Shown: positions 53,969-62,482 of the stretch, piece by piece
Layout of the letters: every line of letters begins with the position of its first letter
How positions within the stretch are numbered: position 1 is the stretch's first letter
NCBI GenBank assembly: GCA_904419285.1
Contig: CAJFQZ010000008.1
Coordinates: 62,001 to 126,000, forward strand
Direction: 5' to 3'
DNA length: 64,000 bases
Origin: Lachnospiraceae bacterium UBA1818
GTDB lineage: Bacteria > Bacillota > Clostridia > Lachnospirales > Lachnospiraceae
Translations under genes and position numbers: made by a program
The notes under the pieces: generated by a model
Databases searched by the model: none
What the model saw: only the letters and a program-made list of their open reading frames with translations
What the model was told of the DNA's origin: nothing

Positions 53969-54862
53969 TCACCGGATCCCGAAATATTTTTCCCCGAAAC
54001 GGATATCTCCCTCCACATGGGCCTTCAGCTCCTCCACCGAGGCGAACTTCGTCTCCGGGCGTTCAAACTCGCAGAACTGCGCAGTGATCTCTCTCCCGTA
54101 AGCGTTCCCCTTATACCCGAATACAAAAACCTCAAGAAGCCTCTTGTGCTCATCCGTGACCGTGGGCTTCACTCCCGCATTGCCGATGCCGGGATACCAT
54201 GCCCCTCCGATCTTTACCCGGCAGGCGTAGACACCGAACCGCGGGAGGATCTTCTCAGGCTGGGGTTCAATATTCATTGTCGGGAATCCCAGCGTGCGCC
54301 CGAGCTGTCTTCCGTGTTCCACAACGCCGGACATCTCATAGGGATACCCCAGCAGCTCTGCTGCAAGAGCCACATCCCCCTGTGAAAGCGCCTCCTTGAT
54401 ATAGGTGCTGCTGATAACCCTTCCCTGATACTTTTCCTTCTCGATCACATCAAGAGTATAGCCGTACTTCTGCGCGTAAGCCGCCAGCATATCTGCATTG
54501 CCCCGCTTTTCATAGCCGAAGCTGAAGTCCGTGCCGATCACGATATGGGCCGCGTGCAGCCGCTTCCAGAGGATCTCCCTGATAAAATCTTCTGCTTCCA
54601 TCTCGCGCAGTTCCTTTGTGAACGGATACTCTACCAGCCAGTCCACCCTGCCTTCCAGGCGGACACGCCGCTCTTTCTTCGTCATCAGAGATTCCCTGTG
54701 CATGTCAAAGGCACAGACGACGCTCTCGCACCCATCTCTTCCATATTCTTCTATCTTGCTGATCAGCTTCTGATGCCCTCTGTGAAGTCCGTCGAACTTG
54801 CCAAGCGTCACCGCTGTCCTGTTTTCCCAGTTATGAGATTCAATTCCTTTGATATACTGCAT
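53969..54862 (-). CDS. ribF: Bifunctional riboflavin kinase/FAD synthetase
   Basis: A 297-residue enzyme that phosphorylates riboflavin to FMN and adenylates it to FAD. The N-terminal nucleotidyltransferase domain has VTLGKFDGLHRGHQKLI (about 18-34) and the C-terminal kinase domain has GRTLGFPTMNIEPQ (about 189-202) and YPGIGNAGVKPTV. The start at 54862 follows GAAGGG; the longer frame upstream is a truB shadow. It is the last gene of the operon, after truB, as in many bacteria. Confidence 0.95.
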   Translation of the reverse strand: MQYIKGIESHNWENRTAVTLGKFDGLHRGHQKLISKIEEYGRDGCESVVCAFDMHRESLMTKKERRVRLEGRVDWLVEYPFTKELREMEAEDFIREILWKRLHAAHIVIGTDFSFGYEKRGNADMLAAYAQKYGYTLDVIEKEKYQGRVISSTYIKEALSQGDVALAAELLGYPYEMSGVVEHGRQLGRTLGFPTMNIEPQPEKILPRFGVYACRVKIGGAWYPGIGNAGVKPTVTDEHKRLLEVFVFGYKGNAYGREITAQFCEFERPETKFASVEELKAHVEGDIRFGEKYFGIR

Positions 54863-54872
54863 TTCTTTCCCT

Positions 54873-55796
54873 TCAGTCCGTTCCCAGTTCCTCCGGATCC
54901 AGGAACATTTTCTCAAGTGTAAAACGGCGTTTTTCGCCATCATATCTGTAAACCGCAATGAACCGCCCCTGTGGATCATAGACCCTGCACCGCTCGCCCG
55001 GAAGAAACTCTCCCGGTTCCGTCAGATGCTTTCTCAGGAAAAAATTACCGTTGTATGCCATGGACGCAGACCTGCCGTCGATCACGATCTTCCTGCAGTC
55101 CTCGAACATTCTGTCAAGAGGGATCAGCAGCTCTTTGAGCCGCCCTTCTTCCGCCGCCTCAGCCACGTCATCAATTCGGATGCTCTCCTCGATCCGGAAG
55201 CGTCCCACACGGGTGCGCAGAAGGTTCTCCATGCATCCTCCCACTTCCAGCTGCTCCCCGATATCCTGGCAGAGCGTCCGAATATAAGTTCCTTTCGAAC
55301 ATGTAACTTCCATGCGGACACGGGGCAGCTCCATACTCAGGATCCGGATACTGCGGATCACGACCCGCCTGCTCTTCCGCTCCACAGTCTTTCCTTCGCG
55401 GGCAAGCTCATAGAGTTTCCTGCCGTTTACTTTCAGCGCCGAATACATCGGCGGTATCTGGTCATACTCTCCGAGGAAGCCGAGGATACATGCTTCTACT
55501 TTCTCTTTTTCCAGCCCCTCTGTGCTGCATTCCGAGAGCACTGTGCCGGAGGTGTCCTGTGTATCTGTGGTCCTTCCGAGCAGCAGAACCGCCTCATAAG
55601 TCTTATCCCTGTCCGTGAGCATATCACAGATCCTGGTGGCTCTGCCCAGACAAACGGGAAGCACGCCCTCCGCATCCGGATCCAGCGTGCCCGTGTGTCC
55701 GATCTTCTTCTGTCCCGCGATCCTCCGCAGACGTGCCACCACGTCATGGGAAGTATATCCTTTTTCTTTATAAATATTCAATATCCCGTTGATCAT
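54873..55796 (-). CDS. truB: tRNA pseudouridine55 synthase
   Basis: A 307-residue enzyme that makes pseudouridine 55 in the T loop of tRNAs. Motif I KKIGHTGTLDPDAEGVLPVC (about 30-49) holds the catalytic aspartate, and the ALKVNGRKLYELAREG and KGTYIRTLCQDIG motifs follow. A PUA-like C-terminal domain is present. It overlaps the upstream phosphoesterase gene by four bases. Confidence 0.96.
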   Translation of the reverse strand: MINGILNIYKEKGYTSHDVVARLRRIAGQKKIGHTGTLDPDAEGVLPVCLGRATRICDMLTDRDKTYEAVLLLGRTTDTQDTSGTVLSECSTEGLEKEKVEACILGFLGEYDQIPPMYSALKVNGRKLYELAREGKTVERKSRRVVIRSIRILSMELPRVRMEVTCSKGTYIRTLCQDIGEQLEVGGCMENLLRTRVGRFRIEESIRIDDVAEAAEEGRLKELLIPLDRMFEDCRKIVIDGRSASMAYNGNFFLRKHLTEPGEFLPGERCRVYDPQGRFIAVYRYDGEKRRFTLEKMFLDPEELGTD

Positions 55797-56815
55797 TCGT
55801 CCACCTGTGCGCCGGCTGTCTCCTCGGCGCCGTCTCCGCTTTCTTTCTCTGCTCTGTCAAGCTGGAGAAGGATCTGCCCTGTAATATTGTTGATCACATC
55901 ATGGCTGGACCCCTTCATCGTCACTCCCGCGGCCCTCACATGTCCGCCGCCGCCGAAGTAGCGCGCGATCCTGCTCACATCCACGCTTCCTTTGGAGCGC
56001 AGGCTGACCTTGAACTGCTGCGGAGCAGTCTCATGAAGGAACATCGCGACCTCGACACCCTTGGTCAGGCGAAGCTGGCTCACGATCCCCTCAAGATCTG
56101 CAGGCACTGCCTGGAAGAACTCCATCTCCTTCTGGCGCACCACTGACACGATACACCTCTTATCCAGGATGAGCATGCTCTCAAGGAGCGCCCTTCCCAG
56201 AATCTGATTCTGGATATAAGTCTTCTCATAATAAGTCTTATCTATGATCTCACTGCCGTCAATGCCCTTTCTCATCAGTTCAGCAGCGATCTCCATAGTC
56301 TCCGGCGAGGTGCAGGAATACTGAAACACACCGGTGTCATGGGCGATTCCCATGTAGAGCGCTTCCGCTGTCCTCTTACTGATCTTCTGGCTGTCGAGCA
56401 GCGTATAGACAAGCTCGGAGGTCGAGCTGGCGTCCGGCACTATGTAATTCTGGTCCGCGAACGCGCCGTTGCTCACATGGTGGTCAATGCACAGCGTCTC
56501 CTTTGCATTCTCAAACAGCTTTTCTGCAAACCCGAGCCGCTTCAGATCCCCGCAGTCCAGACAGATGAACAGGTCATAGACATCGTCCTCATCAGCCTGT
56601 GTTTTCACCTCATCCGTGCAGCTGATCATACGGAACGCCTCCGGTACATTTTCCAGATAGACATCCGTCTCGATCTCCGGATACTGCTCTTTCAGATACA
56701 TATACAGTCCGAGACAGGAACCGATGCAGTCGCCGTCCGGGCGGACATGCCCGCCCAGCGCTGCTCTTCGTTTCCCCTTTAAAATATCTCCCAAAACTAT
56801 TTTCATTTTATTCAT
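55793..56815 (-). CDS. nrnA: DHH-family phosphoesterase (NrnA-like)
   Basis: A 340-residue manganese enzyme that in Bacillus degrades oligoribonucleotides of two to five bases and pAp. Metal-binding motifs are GHVRPDGDCIGS (about 22-33), CLDCGD (about 86-91), the DHH motif in CIDHHVSNG (about 109-117) and the DHHA1 motif GGGGHVRAAG (about 288-297). It lies between rbfA and truB, its usual place in Firmicutes. The ATG at 56806 is an alternative start. Confidence 0.92.
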   Translation of the reverse strand: MNKMKIVLGDILKGKRRAALGGHVRPDGDCIGSCLGLYMYLKEQYPEIETDVYLENVPEAFRMISCTDEVKTQADEDDVYDLFICLDCGDLKRLGFAEKLFENAKETLCIDHHVSNGAFADQNYIVPDASSTSELVYTLLDSQKISKRTAEALYMGIAHDTGVFQYSCTSPETMEIAAELMRKGIDGSEIIDKTYYEKTYIQNQILGRALLESMLILDKRCIVSVVRQKEMEFFQAVPADLEGIVSQLRLTKGVEVAMFLHETAPQQFKVSLRSKGSVDVSRIARYFGGGGHVRAAGVTMKGSSHDVINNITGQILLQLDRAEKESGDGAEETAGAQVDE

Positions 56816-57182
56816 CAGCTCCATCTTTCAAATCTCTTGTCACTTCATCAATCTTCTTACTGATATTCACTCCATATTCTATGGACTGATCCACGATAAA
56901 TCTGATCTCGGGAGTGTTGCGCATGTTGATCGTCCGCGCCAGTTCGCGGCGGATATATCCTTCCGCGCTCTGCAGCCCCCGGATCGTATCCTGCTGCATC
57001 TTCTCATCTCCGAGGACGCTGATGTATGCTTTACATGTTTTCAAATCCGGAGCCACCTCAACAGCTACTACGGATGTCATCGGCGCCACTCTGGGATCTT
57101 TGATCCCGCTGCGCAGGATATTGCTCAGCTCTCTGAGTACCTCTGCATTCACTCGTGTATTTTTTATACTGTTTTTTCTCAT
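56808..57182 (-). CDS. rbfA: 30S ribosome-binding factor A
   Basis: A 124-residue KH-fold protein for maturation of the 16S rRNA 5' end. It has the RVNAEVLRELSNIL start, IKDPRVAPMTSVVAVEVAPDL (described in part) with the family DPR motif, and TPEIRFIVDQSIEYG near the end. It follows infB by 42 bases. Confidence 0.95.
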   Translation of the reverse strand: MRKNSIKNTRVNAEVLRELSNILRSGIKDPRVAPMTSVVAVEVAPDLKTCKAYISVLGDEKMQQDTIRGLQSAEGYIRRELARTINMRNTPEIRFIVDQSIEYGVNISKKIDEVTRDLKDGADE

Positions 57183-57224
57183 TGCTGCCCCTTCTTTCCT
57201 GTTTTCTCCTGTGGATGACCGAGA

Positions 57225-59957
57225 CTATTTTCTCTCGATCTCCACCATCTTATAGGCCTCTACCTGGTCGCCTTCCTTGACATCGTTGAAGTTCTCGAAG
57301 ACAAATCCACACTCGTATCCTGCCCTTACTTCCTTCACATCGTCCTTGAATCTCTTCAGGGATGCCAGCGGACCGTCGAAGATCACGATACCGTCGCGGA
57401 TCAGCCTTGTAGAGCAGTTTCTCTCGAAGATACCATCCTGGATATATGCGCCGGCGATGGTTCCCACTCCGGAAGCCTTGAATGTCTGGCGCACCTCCGC
57501 ATGTCCGAGCACCTTCTCCTCGAAGACCGGATCGAGCATACCCTTCATCGCAGCCTCCACGTCCTCGATCGCGTTGTAGATAACTCTGTAAAGTCTTAAG
57601 TCCACGCCCTCGCGCTCTGCGATATCCTTCGCAGTTGCATCCGGGCGGACATTGAATCCGATGATGATCGCATTGGAAGCTGACGCAAGGATCACGTCGG
57701 ACTCGTTGATCGCGCCGACACCGCCGTGGATGATCTTGACAACGACCTCGTCGTTGCTCAGCTTCAGCAGGCTCTGCTTCAGCGCTTCCACGGAGCCCTG
57801 CACATCCGCCTTCACGACGATGTTCAGTTCCTTTAAGTTTCCTTCCTTGATCTGATTGAAGAGATCGTCCAGAGACATCTTGGACTTTGTCTCTTCCAGC
57901 AGTTTCACTTTGTTCTGTGCGATAAAGGTATCTGCAAAGTTTCTCGCTTCCTTCTCTGACGCACATCCCACGAATACTTCGCCTGCGTTCGGCACGTCGT
58001 TCAGTCCGAGGATCTCCACCGGCTGGGACGGTCCTGCCTCTTTGACACGTCTTCCCTTGTCATCCATCATCGCTCTGACACGTCCGTGGGCGGATCCTGC
58101 CGCGATCGCATCTCCCACATGGAGCGTACCCTTCTGTACGAGCACGGTCGCAACGGAACCTTTTCCTTTATCCAGCTGGGCCTCGATCACAAGACCTCTT
58201 GCCGCACGGTTCGGGTTCGCCTTGAGTTCCATCACCTCTGCTGTGAGAAGGATCATCTCAAGGAGTTCCGGGATTCCCTCTTTTGTGTGTGCGGATACCG
58301 GTACGAACACCGTGCTTCCGCCCCAGTCCTCAGGGATCAGTTCATATTCTGTGAGCTCCTGCTTTACTCTCTCCACATTGGCGCCCGGCTTGTCGATCTT
58401 GTTGATCGCAACGATGATCTCCACTCCGGCAGCCTTGGCATGGTTGATCGCCTCCACTGTCTGCGGCATCACGCCGTCGTCCGCGGCGACGACAAGGATC
58501 GCAATATCTGTTGCGTTTGCACCGCGCATACGCATGGCAGTGAACGCCTCATGTCCCGGTGTATCCAGGAACGTGATCTTCTCGCCGTTGATTTCAACAA
58601 CGTAAGCTCCGATGTGCTGGGTGATTCCGCCTGCCTCGCGGTCTGTCACATTGGAATGACGGATCGCGTCCAGAAGAGAAGTCTTACCATGATCGACATG
58701 GCCCATGACGCAGACTACCGGCGGACGCTTCACCATAAGGCTCTCGTCCTCCTCGTCCTCTTTCAGGAGTTCTTCGATCACATCGACAACTTCCTCCTTC
58801 TCGCAGAGCACGTCGAATTCCATCGCGATCTCCTCGGCTGTGTCAAAGTCGATCTCCTGGTTCACTGTCACGACTTTGCCCTGCATGAAGAGCTTCTTGA
58901 CGATCACGGACGGCACGACCTTCATCTTGTCTGCCAGCTCTTTGATCGTGAGGACTTCCGGGATCACGATCTGCTTGATCTGCTCTTCCTTCTTCTCCGC
59001 CGGCTTCTGCTGCGGTTTCTTCGCCTCAGCGACCGGTTTCTGCTTCTTGTTCTTCTTTGCTTTTCCTTCGAAAGCCTCGTCTCTGTATTCTTTCTTCTTG
59101 TTGTCTCTCTCTTTGTCCTTCGCCTTGTTTCTCTGGCTCTTCTGCTGCTCCATCATCGGAGAGCTCAGGCTCTCTCTGTCGTCGCGGCGGGAATCAGGCC
59201 TTCTGTCACCGCGCTGTCCGCCCTGGCGCGCTCCCTGGCCGCCGAACCGCTGGTCTCTGCCGCCTCTCTCCTGGCGTCCTCCGCGGTCGCGGCTGTCTCT
59301 GCTGTCTCTTCCATCGCGTCCGTCTCTGCCGTCGCGGTTGTCTCTTCCTCTCTGGCCCTGAGCATTTCTGTCCTGACGCGGACCTCTTCCTTCACGCTCT
59401 CCGGCGGGACGCTGACCCTGTCCCCGTCCTTCCTGGCGTGCTCCGCCCTGTGCAGGTCTCTCCTGACGAGGCGCTCTTGCCTCTTCTGCCGGGCGCTGTC
59501 CCTGCGCCGGTCTCTCCTGACGGGGTGCTTTCGCCTCGCCTGATGCCGGACGGGTTCCTGCCTGGGCAGTTCTCTCCGGACGAGCCGGCCTTCCCTCTCC
59601 TGCCGGGCGGGACGGATGGTTCTCACCTGCTGTCCTTGCGTTTCCCTGTGCGGAACGTGCCGGGCGCTGTCCCTGCCGTCTGCCCTGGATACGGCTGCTG
59701 TTCTTGGAATTCTGCGGACGCACTACGAACGCGAGATTCTTCTTTTTCGGAGCGGCTCCGTCCTTCTCCGCAGCCTTCTCCTCTTTCTTCTCCGCGCCCT
59801 TTCTTCCGGCAGCTTCCTTCCGGATCTGAGCAGCCACATCGTCGTCCAGTGTGCTCTGGCTCTTCGCCTCAATATTCTTTGACTTCAAAATATCTACAAG
59901 TTCTTTACTCTCCATGCCCAGCTCCTTCGCCAGATCATGTACCCTTATTTTTGCCAT
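57225..59957 (-). CDS. infB: Translation initiation factor IF-2
   Basis: A 910-residue GTPase that brings fMet-tRNA to the ribosome. The N-terminal IF2_N domain ([20 protein letters not shown]) is followed by a roughly 280-residue low-complexity linker rich in R, G, Q, P and A, with repeats of RQERPAQG and RDGRDGRD. A second IF2_N-type domain ([21 protein letters not shown], in part) and the G domain follow ([39 protein letters not shown]), then domains II to IV. The start at 59957 has GGAGG nine bases upstream. Confidence 0.97.
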   Translation of the reverse strand: MAKIRVHDLAKELGMESKELVDILKSKNIEAKSQSTLDDDVAAQIRKEAAGRKGAEKKEEKAAEKDGAAPKKKNLAFVVRPQNSKNSSRIQGRRQGQRPARSAQGNARTAGENHPSRPAGEGRPARPERTAQAGTRPASGEAKAPRQERPAQGQRPAEEARAPRQERPAQGGARQEGRGQGQRPAGEREGRGPRQDRNAQGQRGRDNRDGRDGRDGRDSRDSRDRGGRQERGGRDQRFGGQGARQGGQRGDRRPDSRRDDRESLSSPMMEQQKSQRNKAKDKERDNKKKEYRDEAFEGKAKKNKKQKPVAEAKKPQQKPAEKKEEQIKQIVIPEVLTIKELADKMKVVPSVIVKKLFMQGKVVTVNQEIDFDTAEEIAMEFDVLCEKEEVVDVIEELLKEDEEDESLMVKRPPVVCVMGHVDHGKTSLLDAIRHSNVTDREAGGITQHIGAYVVEINGEKITFLDTPGHEAFTAMRMRGANATDIAILVVAADDGVMPQTVEAINHAKAAGVEIIVAINKIDKPGANVERVKQELTEYELIPEDWGGSTVFVPVSAHTKEGIPELLEMILLTAEVMELKANPNRAARGLVIEAQLDKGKGSVATVLVQKGTLHVGDAIAAGSAHGRVRAMMDDKGRRVKEAGPSQPVEILGLNDVPNAGEVFVGCASEKEARNFADTFIAQNKVKLLEETKSKMSLDDLFNQIKEGNLKELNIVVKADVQGSVEALKQSLLKLSNDEVVVKIIHGGVGAINESDVILASASNAIIIGFNVRPDATAKDIAEREGVDLRLYRVIYNAIEDVEAAMKGMLDPVFEEKVLGHAEVRQTFKASGVGTIAGAYIQDGIFERNCSTRLIRDGIVIFDGPLASLKRFKDDVKEVRAGYECGFVFENFNDVKEGDQVEAYKMVEIERK

Positions 59958-59972
59958 AATCAACTACCTCCT

Positions 59973-60293
59973 TTATGCAATACTCTCCCTGTTTTTCAGT
60001 TCTTTCTGAATCCCTGCTGCAAATCCTTCGTCCAATATCGCCAGAGATGCACGGAATTCTTTTCCCATTGCATGCCCTAAGGTATCTTTATCTCCGTAAA
60101 AACAAATTGGAACTTGGTAAAATTTACACATATCCCGAAATTTCTTTTTCGTGTTTTCTGATGCGTCCGCGGCAACGATCACAAGGTGTGCTTTTCCGGA
60201 TTTCGTCTCGCTCTCTGTCATGTATTCGCCGCTGGCGCATTTTCCTGCTTTCATCGCAAGGCCGATCAGAGACAGTACTTTATCCCTCTGCAA
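59973..60293 (-). CDS. ylxQ: L7Ae-family RNA-binding protein YlxQ
   Basis: An approximately 106-residue protein of the L7Ae/L30e fold, which binds kink-turn RNA: VLSLIGLAMKAGKCASGEY and HLVIVAADASENTKKK. Its normal size suggests a TTG start at 60293, with AAAGGAG ten bases upstream and a 14-base overlap with ylxR. The open frame to an ATG at 60362 is inside ylxR and would add unlikely residues. It lies between ylxR and infB as in Bacillus. Confidence 0.85.
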   Translation of the reverse strand: MQRDKVLSLIGLAMKAGKCASGEYMTESETKSGKAHLVIVAADASENTKKKFRDMCKFYQVPICFYGDKDTLGHAMGKEFRASLAILDEGFAAGIQKELKNRESIA

Positions 60294-60558
60294 TCTCTCC
60301 CATCTCCTTTTCCAGTCTGTCGTATACTTCCTGCGGTATCGCCTGCTTAAAGGAACGCTCAAGCCCTTTGTTCTTCACTGCCTTCCGGAAACATTCTTCC
60401 GAAAAGCACAGGTACGCTCCCCTTCCGTTCTTCTTGCCGGTCGTATCCGTCACGAACTCCCCTTCTTCGGTCCGGAGGATACGCATCAATTCCTTCTTCG
60501 GCTTCATCTCGCCGCAGCCCACGCATTTTCGCATGGGGATCTTTTTCTTTCCAGCCAA
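60280..60558 (-). CDS. ylxR: YlxR/RnpM family protein (DUF448)
   Basis: A roughly 92-residue basic protein with the DUF448 signature MRKCVGCGEMKPKKEL and GRGAYLCFSEECFRKAVK. In Bacillus this protein is reported to bind RNase P RNA and modulate its activity. The best start is a TTG at 60558, eight bases after GGAG; a GTG at 60567 would overlap the ribosome site. It lies between nusA and ylxQ. Confidence 0.88.
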   Translation of the reverse strand: MAGKKKIPMRKCVGCGEMKPKKELMRILRTEEGEFVTDTTGKKNGRGAYLCFSEECFRKAVKNKGLERSFKQAIPQEVYDRLEKEMGEIAEG

Positions 60559-60575
60559 ACAACCCACTCCTTCAG

Positions 60576-61808
60576 TTAATTTTCACCGTCGGTCTCTACA
60601 AACTCGATCTCTTCTTCGTCTGCGCCGTAATCTGCATCGTCGTCATAGGAGCCGTCGTACTCGTCTGCATACTCTTCTCCGTCGTCGTACTCCTCGTCGT
60701 CATAATCTCCGGTATAGCCTTCTTCACCCATCATGCCCATCTGCTCCATGTAGTTCTCCGGCAGTTCTCCAGACTCGATCGCCTGCGTCTCGCTCTTGAT
60801 ATCGATCTTGTATCCTGTCAGCCTTGCCGCAAGACGTGCATTCTGTCCTTCCTTGCCGATGGCGAGGGAGAGCTGATAGTCCGGCACGATCACGCTTGCG
60901 ATCTTCTCCTCCGGATCCGCCATAACGGAAATGACTTTTGCCGGACTCAATGCGTTCTCGATCAGGAGCGCCGGGTTCTCATCCCAGTTTATGATGTCGA
61001 TCTTCTCGCCGCGCAGCTCCTGCACGACCGCGTTGACTCTGGCGCCGTTCATTCCCACACATGCTCCCACCGGATCCACGTTCGGGTCGTTGGACCACAC
61101 AGCCATCTTCGTCCTGGAGCCGGCCTCGCGGGCAATGCTCTTGATCTCCACTGTGCCGTCCTTCACCTCAGCGACCTCAGCCTCAAACAGCCTCTTCACC
61201 AGCTCCGGATGGGTACGGGACACAAGGATCTTCGGTCCCTTCGGCGTGTTCTTCACTTCCACCACATACAGCTTGATACGCTCCGTCGGCTTGAACACCT
61301 CGCCCTTCACCTGCTCGTTCTCGGTCAGCATGGCGTCCGCCCTGCCCAGATTGATGCTGATATTCTTGCCAACATAGCGCTGTACGATACCTGTGACGAT
61401 ATCCTTTTCCTTCTCGAAATACTGATCAAATACGACCTTGCGCTCTTCCTCTCTGATCTTCTGCAGGATCAGATTCTTTGCGTTCTGTGTGGCGATGCGT
61501 CCGAACTCTTTGGAGTGGACCGGCACCTGAGCGATATCTCCGATGTGGAGAGAGGAATCGATCTTCTCCGCATCCTCCAGGCTGATCTCAAGCGCCGGAT
61601 CCATCACTTCCTCCACGACCTCTTTTTCCGCGTAGACCGCGTAATCGCAGGTCTCTCTGTTCATGATCACCTTAATGTTCTCCGCCGTGCCGAAATGGTT
61701 CTTGCACGCACTGAGCAGAGAATTCTCTATGGCATCCATCATGACGTCTTTGCTGATGTTCTTCTCTTTCTCAAGGATTGTCAATGCTTCCATTAACTCT
61801 GTATTCAT
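60576..61808 (-). CDS. nusA: Transcription termination/antitermination factor NusA
   Basis: A 410-residue protein with an N-terminal RNA-polymerase-binding domain, an S1 domain ([21 protein letters not shown], in part), and two KH domains ([19 protein letters not shown] and [20 protein letters not shown]). The C-terminal 60 residues are a very acidic tail of D, E and Y repeats ([19 protein letters not shown], about 360-378). That tail takes the place of the extra domains of E. coli NusA and may be regulatory or autoinhibitory. Confidence 0.96.
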   Translation of the reverse strand: MNTELMEALTILEKEKNISKDVMMDAIENSLLSACKNHFGTAENIKVIMNRETCDYAVYAEKEVVEEVMDPALEISLEDAEKIDSSLHIGDIAQVPVHSKEFGRIATQNAKNLILQKIREEERKVVFDQYFEKEKDIVTGIVQRYVGKNISINLGRADAMLTENEQVKGEVFKPTERIKLYVVEVKNTPKGPKILVSRTHPELVKRLFEAEVAEVKDGTVEIKSIAREAGSRTKMAVWSNDPNVDPVGACVGMNGARVNAVVQELRGEKIDIINWDENPALLIENALSPAKVISVMADPEEKIASVIVPDYQLSLAIGKEGQNARLAARLTGYKIDIKSETQAIESGELPENYMEQMGMMGEEGYTGDYDDEEYDDGEEYADEYDGSYDDDADYGADEEEIEFVETDGEN

Positions 61809-61825
61809 TTTTATTTCCTCCTATT

Positions 61826-62293
61826 TTAAAAATCCAGTGCCAGACGTATCAGGGCGATCTCACTTCTGTCAAACGTCTGCTCCGAGTCATCTTCATATGC
61901 GATCGTGACGGTCTCGTCATCATAGCGCTTCAGGATCCCTACAAACTCCTTCTGCCTGTCGACCGCGCGGTATGTGCGTATCTCCACTTCTTCCCCGATG
62001 CTTCGCGCGAAGTCCTTCTCCTTCTTCAGCGGTCTCCCGAGGCCGGGCGAACTGACCTCGAAAACATAAGAATCTTCAATGTAGTCTTTCTCGTCAAGGA
62101 TGTCGGAAAATCTCCTGCTGACTGCCTCGCAGTCGTCTACGGTGATTCCTCCGGGCTTGTCGATATATGCCCGCAGATACCATGTGCCGCCTTCCTTCAC
62201 ATATTCCACATCCACCAGCTCAAAACCGAGTTCCTCAACGACCGGTTCCAAGAGTTTTTCTGTCTTCTGCTCATATTCTTCTCTTCTGGACAC
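61826..62293 (-). CDS. rimP: Ribosome maturation factor RimP
   Basis: A 155-residue protein for 30S subunit assembly, with EKLLEPVVEELGFELVDVEY and YLRAYIDKPGGITVDDCEAVSR (in part) followed by EVSSPGLGRPLKKEKDF. The start is a GTG at 62293 (protein begins with SRREEYEQKTEKL), with AAAGGAAG six bases upstream. The open frame to 62395 runs through the hairpin downstream of the topoisomerase gene and is not credible. First gene of the nusA-infB operon. Confidence 0.92.
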   Translation of the reverse strand: MSRREEYEQKTEKLLEPVVEELGFELVDVEYVKEGGTWYLRAYIDKPGGITVDDCEAVSRRFSDILDEKDYIEDSYVFEVSSPGLGRPLKKEKDFARSIGEEVEIRTYRAVDRQKEFVGILKRYDDETVTIAYEDDSEQTFDRSEIALIRLALDF

Positions 62294-62373
62294 ACTAAAC
62301 TTCCTTTCCTTATTATACTCATGTGCACAAGAAACCGCCCTGCTCTGCCCGGAGATATTTTCCTCTGCAACAA

Positions 62374-62402
62374 AGAAGAGTGAACTTTCGTTCACTCTTC
62401 TG
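62374..62402 (-). terminator. Hairpin after the topoisomerase gene
   Basis: A perfect 12-base-pair stem (AGAAGAGTGAAC against GTTCACTCTTCT) closed by a GAAA tetraloop, followed by TTGTT. The weak T tract suggests partial termination or an mRNA-stabilising hairpin, so read-through into rimP is possible. Confidence 0.6.
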
Positions 62403-62482
62403 CCGGATTCCTTATGTAACTATAAAAACTCTAACACCTTTTTCCAGAGAAATCAAGTACTTTTTCTCTGTTTTCTGTGGAT

